In this document: piece by piece, positions 55,559 to 64,000 of the stretch
How positions within the stretch are numbered: position 1 is the stretch's first letter
How the letters are laid out: each line of letters opens with the position of its first letter
Source: Puccinellia tenuiflora
Taxonomy: Eukaryota > Streptophyta > Magnoliopsida > Poales > Poaceae
DNA: 64,000 nucleotides
Assembly (NCBI GenBank): GCA_012064385.1
Contig: QRDG01000129.1
Span: forward strand, 2,035,015-2,099,014
Direction of reading: 5' to 3'
Notes under the pieces: generated by a model
Databases searched by the model: none
Told to the model about the DNA's origin: nothing
Seen by the model: the letters and a program-made list of their open reading frames with translations, nothing else
Position numbers and translations under genes: made by a program

Positions 55559-56888
55559 ACGTAGTCATTTTACGCCACTGATTAGCTAGCAGCCGCTGCA
55601 AAAGCTACGATTCGTTGATGTCCGAATAAAATCCGAGGATATGGCTCAAATTGCTTCAAAGGCGGGCATGCTTTTGGATTTCTTATTGTCTTTTCGCATG
55701 GGCAAAGGCTTTTGGATTTGTTGGTCTTTGTAGAAAGCGCGCGTGCGTGCAGCCTATGGGGCCGGTTTGGTGAGACTGGTTACTTAATGGTATCTTCTCC
55801 ACACAAAAAAAAATTTAGTGAGGCATTTTACTACCATTTTAAGGAAGCAGTAGGAGGCTAGCAGCTGCAATATATCAGCTCTCGACTGTAGTCACAGCTG
55901 AAGGAACTGTTCTGCGGGACAAGGTTTTAGTCCTTGCTTCATTGCATGACGCACATGCCGGATCCAGAAATGTCCACGTGTTATCGGCCATGCATGTGCG
56001 TGGCTGATGGCTTAAGCTTGGACCGAGAGCTTAGCCTGCTGTTTCCATGGCAAAGGCGCGAAAACAGCCTTGGACCGACCGATGGTCGCGCTGCCTGGCT
56101 GGAGCGCGTGACCCGGCTGTCATACGTAGCACCCACGCAGAAACACAGGGGATAGATTAGAAAGAACAGCTTTGCCTTGCCCCATGGACGACAGCGAGAC
56201 AACAGCTTTGTTTAACCTTTCTTTCTCTCCGCGCGGATACGGATGGGTGCTGACTCGGAGCCGACGCGACGCCTCCCCGCCCCGGATTGCGCGGCGGCGA
56301 CGTGCTCGCCTCCACGTCAGCCAGACGTCGGCGCCACGCTGCCCCTGCCCCGGACACGATGACGGGCGGCGGCATCCGAGGTGTGGGCGTTTGCCGTTTG
56401 GGGACGCCGACCGAACTGACCTGCCGCTTGGATGCCTCGAATCTTCCAACTTCAACTTGAAAAAAAAGAAAGAAAAGAAATGGCAGCCGCCCCGATCGGT
56501 CGGAAGGTCTCCTTTGACGAAACGTGCGTTGATTCGTCGTGCTTAAAAGGGACGATGCCGTCTTGCGATTCTTAAACTGTCGCGCGCTGGACCCTCTTTT
56601 CTATTTGTTTTTATTTATTTAGAACGACCACTTGGATCGCATGAGACTATAAACTATAGTCGACTGCTGAATTGCCAGCGCGAGATCTTTCGATCCATTG
56701 TTGCAGAGTTGCTTTCACCGAGCCTACCTACCCGATAAAACGAGATACTAACCTCATGTGTGTGACTGCTGGGATATAGTAAGAGACAAACATATGGTAA
56801 AAGACAAACGCAACTTCCAATTTGATGAGAGTGCCGTGGCGTCCTAGTTGCAGCATGAGGATGTGAACGTGATGGATGACACAAAGAT
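55559..56888. other. Intergenic stretch, nothing assigned
   Basis: Mixed composition, GC-rich at 56220-56450. Open frames there look like chance. No transposon ends recognised. Confidence 0.4.
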
Positions 56889-56889
56889 T

Positions 56890-58056
56890 TCGAGCTAAGA
56901 GCATCTCCACGGCCGGTTCCTCTCATAATGTCTCTTAAACATCAAAATAGAGGTCACTATCGTTATTTGGGACATGTGTTCGCACCTTTGGGGAGGGCTA
57001 CCCCGTGCCCCCCCCCCCCCCCCCCTGAAATTTTCTTTAAAAAAACATCGAACACTCTAAAAGTTAAACAAATGTCTCGAATTTTAATGATATTTAAACA
57101 TATTACAAAAAATTAGATTAAAACTAAAACTAAAATCTAATTTAGGTCTACGTCCAGGTCATGAGAGGGCTCGCAGTGTTTAGCCTATCCGAGATGATGC
57201 GAGAGGGACCAGCCTCAACATCGTTTGCTAGTGCCTCTCTGTTGCTAATGTGTGCGCAACTGTGTGCCTCGTCTGCCGTTGTGCACTCGTCCGACGGTGA
57301 ACCTCCTCCATGGACTGATGATGAGCCTCCAGAATGTCAAGGCAGGCAACCTCACGAGCCTGCCTCCCTCTGGGCTTTTAGCACAGTGTAAGCCTATGGC
57401 TCGATGACCTTCCTCTATTCTCACCGCGTGTGCGCTAAGAGATCTTCATGGCGCGCTCGACCATGTGGTCATTCGTCTCCTCAAGGGTGACTGCCCTCAT
57501 CCCCCGTTCCTACAACTCTGGGCAGTCAGTTTCGTAAGAGGCGAGGATGGTGGTCTACTCCGGATTTGTTGGCAGATCATGCTCCTCATATCCTCGTCGG
57601 CGTCCTCCTCCATCGCCTCCTCCTCTTCCTCGTCGTCGTCGCCCGAGCGCGAGGGCGGAGTAGTTTGGTCCGACAACGGGTAGCGTGTGTGCACGTCTTG
57701 TGAGAGGGTGGCCCATGAGATAGCTAGGTGGCAAATCATTTTGCTGGCGAGTTGTGAGCACGATGGGAGAAGGCAGCACAATGAGCCATCTATAAGTGGA
57801 GGTAGTGTGGGAGACGGTGCGAGCGGGAAACGCCGGTGGGTGGCAACTTTCTCTTGGGAGACGAGAAGACTGATGATCAATCATTTAAACCGGCGCGACT
57901 GTTATGCGGATGACAAAGCTAGACCCCCTATCTTAAGCTACATGAGTGTGTCCGGGCTTGTTAGGCGTCTCCAAACCGGCCCCAAAATTTAAGGGGATGT
58001 CATACATATTTTCAGACGGCCTAGACAATTTGGAGGCGTAGTTGGGCCGAATTTTG
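56890..58056. mobile_element. Probable non-autonomous DNA transposon remnant
   Basis: It begins AGAGCATCTCCACGGCCGGTT, resembling the start at 15620. A run of 18 C (57008-57025) is followed by GAAATTTTC, as after the 22-C run at 15718. The minus strand at 57500-57880 has an acidic Asp/Glu stretch but no complete domain. The ends are unproven. Confidence 0.35.
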
Positions 58057-58061
58057 TGCCC

Positions 58062-59658
58062 TGATACGTGTCAAACGTATCTATAATTTTTGATTGATCC
58101 ATGCTAGTTTTGTGATGTTGTCACATGTTTTTATTATCATATTAATCATTTTATGCATTTTGTCGGACTAACCTATTGACAAGATGCCCAGTGCCAGTTT
58201 CCTGTTTTTGCTGTTTTTGTATTTCAGAAAATCCACCACAGAAAATATCGTCGGATTGAGCTCAAAATTTACGGAGATTTTTTATGCGACGGAAGACACC
58301 AGAAGACCAAAGGGCAGCCCTGGGGGCCACCCACAGGACAGGGACGGCCTCCTGCCGCGGCCCCCCCTTGGCCCGCGGGTGGGACCCGCCCCTGCTCCTG
58401 GTGGGTCCCCTCGGCCCCCTCCGACGCCAATAAAATCCCTTAAACCCTAAAAATGATGGGGTGTCCATTATTTTCCAGAAAAGTCAGCCTGAGGCGCCAT
58501 CAACTCAAACCCTAGTTCGGGGGTGATTCTGAAGCAGATCCTGGCACTCTACCGGAGGGGAGATCGATCCCGGTGGGCTCTTCATCGCCATGCCTTTCTC
58601 CGGGATGATTTGTGAGTAGTCCCACCTTGGACCTTGGGTCCATGGCAGTAGCTAGATGTTAGTCTCTATCTTGTGCTTCATGTCTTATGATCTTGTGAGC
58701 CGCCTAACATGATCAAGATCGATTATTGTAATACTATGTGATGTGTTTGCTGGGATCCGATGGATTATAAAGTTATGATCAGATTGTGCATGATTCTTAT
58801 ATGTTGATTTATGTTCTTGCATGCTCTCCGATGTGTGTAGTTACTTTGGCCAAGTGATTGTGTGTATCTCGAAGAGAGAGTATTTATGCTAGATAGTGGG
58901 TTTATGCCCCCCTTTTGTTTCTGGGCACGAGTGATAGAAACGTATAAGGGAAAGGGCGTGTTGTTGCTAATAAGGGTAAAATAACGGTGTTAAAGTCTAT
59001 TTTGATATTTAATATTGCTTACTTCATGCGCTTTACATAATGCAAATGTCTGTTGCTTGAAACTTAATACCGATGGGTGACAGGCTGGATAGCGATCCCA
59101 CGGTGGACTTTTTAGACAAAGATGCAGTTGGACTCAACGGTCTTTGTTCATTGTCGTGATGGCTATTTAAATATTATCATGTTCTCTTTTTCATAGCTAG
59201 ATTAAGTTTGTGTTATAATCTTATCAATTGCCCAGCTGTAATTTGTTTACCCATCATATGAATGTTTTATTTAGTCGAGAGACTCCACTAGTGAACCCAT
59301 GGCCCCCGGTCCATCTTTTTACATTGATTGCAACCTTTATTCATCACTTTCACCATCATTACTCGTCTGGTCTATTTTCATAATATCTCTTTTTCACTAT
59401 ATAATTAACCGTTTTGTTTTCTGAGACCGGAAAGATTGACAATCTTTCCGTCGTTGGGGGCAAAATATTTTGGTTGAGTGTGTGCAGGTCCACGTCTGTT
59501 CAAGATTAAGCGCTAAAGATCTTCAACCTTCACTTTGTTGTTGATTTCAAGATCCTACTGGTTCGATAAACCTCGGTTTGTTATCGAGTGAAAGCTGCTG
59601 CATGCTACATCTCCACCTTCACTTGAGGCACCACCCAACTCTTAATCAGTAGCAATCA
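58062..59658. mobile_element. Solo LTR, Gypsy type common in wheat
   Basis: A 1597-bp block starts TGATACGTGTCAAACGTATC and ends AGTAGCAATCA. It is flanked by a perfect 5-bp duplication TGCCC (58057-58061 and 59659-59663). It is similar in style to a very abundant wheat LTR beginning TGATACGTCTCCAACGTATC; I do not name the family. There is no internal domain. Confidence 0.92.
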
Positions 59659-59663
59659 TGCCC

Positions 59664-60561
59664 GAACCCGATTTAACCAGTCGTGTGGACTATGGGGGCG
59701 ACGACAAGATGCTTAAAACATACTGCATTTACCTTTCAAGAAAAGAACAAGATTTGTAGGCCGAGACGCCAGAAAACACAAGGAAATTGGAGCCATGCGT
59801 AGAAGCGCGGGGTTGGAGAACAAGGCTTGTAGCCACTTCTTCGTCACGCCCTGCGTCACTCCAAGCATGCCATCGTGGCCATTCCATGCACCCGACACGT
59901 TTTTCTCGCCGCAAACTGTCCCCACCTCACCTCACCTCAATTGCCTCCTCCACGGAAAAGAGAGGAGGACAGCGTCCAGATGAGCCACCGGTAAAGTTAA
60001 ACATGGCCAGCAATTATAGAAGCAGGCCCACGACCACTCGGACCCGGGCGTGCTCCTGCTCACATCTGGTCCGTCCTTCCACCAACCCACAGCTGTAGCA
60101 GCCCTCATCGTAGCCGTTAAGTGAGTGCGCCCCACAGCCGAAGGTGGGGCGCGTGACGCCAGCTGGCATCGGAGTGTGCAAGCGCAACCTTATCCTCTCT
60201 GCCCCCACCGCGCCCGCTCCCTACGCGCGGTCCACGGGAGTCGCACCCACCGACCCGGAGCCAGCCCACTGCTATCAGTGGGCTGTAGTCCACGGAAGGC
60301 GTCGCGCACCGACTCCAAACCCCCCCATCCCGTGGAATATACCACGGCGCGTCCTCCCCTCCCCGTCCCCAACCTCTCGCCTCCGGTTTCATTTCCCATC
60401 CCCACTCCGAACTCGAAAACCCACCACTCCTCTCTCTCTCTCCCCCCTCGCCGTCTCTCTCAGATCAGATCAAAGCGGCCACGATCTTGCGGTTTCAAAC
60501 CTCCATTCCGCGAATCGGAGGGGGCTCGGTTTTGTTTTCTGAGGCGAAGCTTGTTTCAGCC
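59664..60561 (+). promoter_or_regulatory. Upstream region and leader of the TPS gene
   Basis: The DNA between the solo LTR and the TPS start codon. A CT-rich stretch (about 60427-60445) is typical of a plant 5' leader. TTGTTTCAG at 60551-60559 could be a splice acceptor for a leader intron. No convincing TATA box was found; AATATACC at about 60334 is weak. Confidence 0.5.
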
Positions 60562-63523
60562 ATGATGTCGCGGTCGTATACCAACCTGCTCGATCTCGCC
60601 GAGGGCAACTTCGCGGCGCTCGGCCCGTCCGGCGGCGGGGGCCGGCGGAGGTCGGGGTCGTTCGGGATGAAGCGGATGTCGCGGGTGATGACTGTCCCGG
60701 GGACGCTGTCGGAGCTCGACGGGGAGGACGAGTCGGAGCCCGGGGGCACCAACAGCGTCGCCTCCGACGTGCCCTCCTCCGTGTCGGGCGAGCGCCTGCT
60801 CGTGATCTCTAACCAGCTCCCAATCGTCGCGCGCCGCCGCCCCGACGGCCGCGGCTGGTCCTTCTCCTGGGACGACGACTCGCTGCTCCTCCAGCTCCGC
60901 GACGGCATTCCCGACGACATGGAGGTGCTCTTCGTCGGCGGCGTGCGCGCCGACGTCCCCGCCGCCGAGCAGGACGAGGTCGCGCAGGCGCTCTACGACC
61001 GCTTCCGCTGCGCCGCGGTGTTCCTCCCCGAGTCCCTCCACGACCGCTTCTACCACCACTTCTGCAAGCGTATCCTCTGGCCTCTGTTCCACTACATGCT
61101 CCCCTTCTCCTCCTCCGCGTCGCCGACAGCCTCCTCAACGGCTTCCCCGCCAGGCAACGGCCGGTTCGACCGCGGCTCGTGGGAGGCATACGTGCTCGCC
61201 AACAAGTTCTTCTTCGAGAAGGTCGTGGAGGTCATCAACCCGGAGGACGACTACGTGTGGGTCCATGACTACCACCTCATGGCGCTTCCCACCTTCCTCC
61301 GCCGCCGTTTCAACCGCCTCCGCATCGGCTTCTTCCTCCACAGCCCCTTCCCCTCCTCGGAGATCTACCGCACCCTGCCTGTCCGCGAGGAGATCTTAAA
61401 GGCGCTGCTCAATTGTGATCTCATCGGATTCCACACTTTCGATTACGCCAGGCATTTCCTCTCCTGCTGCAGCAGGATGCTGGGGATCGAGTACCAGTCT
61501 AAGCGTGGCTACATTGGATTGGAGTACTTTGGCCGAACTATAGGGATCAAAATCATGCCAGTGGGGATTCATATGGATCAGTTGCAGTCGGTTCTGTCCT
61601 TGCCTGACAGGCAGTGGAGGGTTTCCGAGCTGCAGCAGCAGTTTGAGGGGAAGACCGTGTTGCTCGGTGTGGATGATATGGATATCTTTAAGGGGATCAA
61701 TTTGAAGCTTCTTGCCTTCGAGAATATGCTGAGGACGCACCCCAAGTGGCAGGGGCGAGCAGTGTTGGTGCAGATTGCAAAACCAGGCCGTGGGAAGGGT
61801 AAGGATCTGGAAGACATTGAGGCTGAGATTCGCGAGAGCTACAATAGGATTAATGGAGAGTTTGGCCAGTCAGGGTACAGCCCTGTTATCTTTATCGATA
61901 GAGCTGTGTCTAGTGTGGAGAAGAGCGCCTACTATACGATAGCAGAATGTGTGGTGGTGAGTGCGGTAAGGGATGGGATGAACTTGACACCATATGAATA
62001 CATTGTCTGTAGGCAGGGCATACCTAGGTCTGAGTCCTCGTCGGAGGTGAGTGGGCCGAAGAAGAGCATGCTGGTAGTGTCAGAGTTCATTGGGTGCTCA
62101 CCATCTTTGAGTGGTGCTATTCGAGTTAACCCTTGGAATGTAGAGGCAACTGCAGAGGCGATGAATGAGGCCATTTCAATGTCAGAGCAGGAGAAGCAGC
62201 TGAGGCACGAGAAGCATTATCGCTATGTCAGCACCCATGATGTTGCTTATTGGTCGAAGAGCTTCATCCAAGACTTGGAGAGGGCCTGTAAGGACCATTT
62301 TAGAAGGACATGTTGGGGCATCGGGTTGGGGTTTGGTTTCAGGGTGGTCGCGTTAGACCCTCATTTCACTAAGCTTAACATGGATTCTATTGTTATGGCT
62401 TATGAGAGGTCAGAGAGCAGGACTATATTGCTTGACTATGATGGAACGCTGGTGCCGCAGACTTCCATCAACAAGACACCTAGTGCAGAAGTTCTGAGGA
62501 TCATCAATACCCTCTGCTCAGATAAGAGGAACATAGTTTTTATTGTCAGTGGGAGAGGCAGGGATAAATTGGGAGAATGGTTTTCCTCGTGTCCAAAGCT
62601 GGGTATTGCAGCAGAACATGGTTACTTCTTAAGGTACGTTTTTTTCATTTTGACATCTTTCTTCGTTATTTCATAATTCACTTACCTTAAGATCCTGATC
62701 TAATTAGTAATAGCGTTAGAGATTGCGCTAATTTGTTAATTAATCATCAGGCATTACAAACAGTCAACTGAGCTTATTTTATGGCTTGTTCTTAGAGTAA
62801 CATGTTATACTGCAATTGTTACAATTTCTTGTTTCTGAAACTGGCATGCGACTATAGACAACATGGAAGTATGAAGAGGATGGTGGTACCTTTCATGGTT
62901 GGTCTTGCCGTCCTTGTTGCTCTGGTATTGATACATGATAAGAGTTTTCTTTGCACCTGTTCAAGTAGAGTGGAGGCAGTTACAGTGTTTTGTCCCCTTG
63001 AATTGATATATGTATCTCTACTATTTGTTTATTCATTAGTCTGCAGAATTGTGTCTTGGTATTTTGCTTGTTTAGGAAGGTGTAGAGTACCAACTTCACT
63101 TCAATCTGATGAGCTCGTATAACCTTAATAACTTCAGTATTCTTTCTTGGAATCGGTTGTAATCTCCGCTAACCTGGCTTGGCTGGACACTGTCGGATTT
63201 TCTCAAAAAGGAACGTACAATTAAGATTTTTCTGTCGAAACATGTGTAGGTGGACTAGAGATGAAGAGTGGCAAACGTGCGCCCAGGCTTCGGACTTCGG
63301 ATGGAAGGAAATGGCAGAACCAGTGATGAATTTGTATACCGAAGCAACTGATGGATCCTACATTGAGACTAAGGAAAGTGCTTTGGTGTGGCACCATCAG
63401 GATGCTGACTCAGGCTTTGGATCCTCACAGGCCAAAGAGATGCTTGATCACCTGGAGAGTGTACTAGCAAATGAACCAGTCTCTGTCAAGAGTGGCCAGT
63501 TCATTGTTGAAGTCAAACCTCAG
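60562..63523 (+). CDS. TPS: Class II trehalose-phosphate synthase (TPS/TPP fusion), 3' end outside the window
   Basis: ATG at 60562, with a second Met next to it. Exon 1 is 60562-62633, intron 1 62634-63249 (GT...AG) and exon 2 63250-63523; the donor at 63524 leads into an intron that leaves the window. About 782 residues are visible of an expected ~860. The N-terminal MMSRSYTNLLDLAEGNF and RVMTVPG are class II hallmarks. The GT20 domain spans about 78-555 with WVHDYHL (D236). The HAD phosphatase part has DYDGT at 625-629 and the motif II Ser663. Catalytic residues of active synthases are replaced: SNQLP has Gln85 for the usual Arg, and VDDMDIFKG has Asp372 for Arg, though Lys377 is kept. Class II proteins are generally thought to be regulators of sugar signalling, with little or no synthase activity. 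Confidence 0.96.
62634..63249 (+). other. TPS intron 1
   Basis: It starts GTACGTTTTT and ends CATGTGTAG, splitting an Arg codon (AG|G). It is AT-rich compared with the GC-rich exon 1. Confidence 0.9.
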
Positions 63524-64000
63524 GTTTGTGCATCTCTTTAGTTTCTTCAATATCTTTCTTCATTATTGTTGCCATTTAGCAGACAAAGTTCACGTGTATC
63601 TACCTTAGAGAACACATTTTACTTTCTTGTGTCTAAAATGTAGTTTATGTGTGGTTGACATATTGTCCCTACTAAGTTAGGCAGTAGCTTTCTTTTGTGC
63701 AGTTGATGCAACTAAGTTTTGTAATTTCGTATGCGGCTATGTTAGCCTGTTAGGTGTGATTCTGCTCATGGGAAATTATATTACTCCAGCTGTGTTTAGT
63801 TTTTCTCGGCTAGGAATGACCATATAGGCGCTGATGCGCTTTTTATCTTGTGGTTGTAGAAGAGCTTTCTGAAACGACCTGCAGGGATGCTTGATCTTTA
63901 TAAATAGTGTCAGGTCACATTTCAGGGCATAACTACTTTACCACCTGACCTACTATCAACATTGTTTATTTTTTCTACAAGTCTGTTACTTCTTTCAGTA
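63524..64000 (+). other. Start of TPS intron 2
   Basis: Begins GTTTGTGCATC after the CAG that ends exon 2 (VEVKPQ). It is AT-rich with no coding content to the window edge. Confidence 0.8.

Noticed and set aside
56120..56550. Overlapping frames on both strands in GC-rich DNA
   Set aside because: Short, mutually overlapping and without recognisable motifs.

Overview
This window looks like a large-genome Triticeae grass chromosome (wheat, Aegilops or barley type). The clearest signs are a long BARE1/WIS/Angela-type Copia LTR beginning TGTTGGGAATATGCCC with a tRNA-iMet-type primer site, nested TAT-lineage Gypsy elements with antisense accessory genes, CACTA and Harbinger pieces, and a grass-type class II trehalose-phosphate synthase gene. 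One firm host gene is visible (TPS, right edge), plus one plausible unfamiliar host gene (a repeat-rich secreted or membrane protein at 13.6-14.5 kb) and a NAC-like pseudogene at the left edge. Almost everything else is transposon-derived.

Layout. 0.2-0.64 kb: NAC-domain-like pseudogene. 2.0-4.2 kb: AT-rich DNA with a 110-bp tandem duplication and a ~196-bp tandem repeat split by a solo LTR (2589-3942, target duplication GTGAT). 4.23-11.15 kb: a BARE/Angela-like Copia element with a 1.87-kb 5' LTR, a gag remnant, 2.8 kb of AT-rich DNA where pol should be, and a 3' LTR cut off after 336 bp. 11.17-12.02 kb: the remains of a PIF/Harbinger element. 13.2-14.5 kb: a (GA)n microsatellite and the repeat-protein gene. 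15-23.9 kb: mixed low-copy DNA with DNA-transposon fragments, a low-complexity AT block and a dispersed 0.5-kb duplication.

23.93-54.36 kb is a stack of four LTR elements. Element B is a minus-strand Gypsy keeping its 3' LTR and pol and losing its 5' end. Element C is a plus-strand TAT-type Gypsy carrying a CACTA insertion, a 112-bp tandem array and two antisense spliced genes. Element E is a second TAT-type Gypsy. Copia element D is inserted inside E and is young (190-bp LTRs differing at one site), yet its integrase lacks the second catalytic aspartate. B/C and C/E meet at truncated ends, so large deletions have removed sequence between them. A single N at 33806 marks an assembly join.

54.4-60 kb: a GC-rich unit with a minus-strand TATA box, a Stowaway-like MITE end, DNA-transposon-like sequence and a second solo LTR (58062-59658, target duplication TGCCC). 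60.56 kb to the end: exons 1 and 2 of the TPS gene, which runs off the window. The most interesting feature is the antisense, intron-containing, TATA-equipped two-gene module in element C, with a decayed counterpart in element E. All calls come from reading the sequence by eye; family names are from recognition, not database searches.
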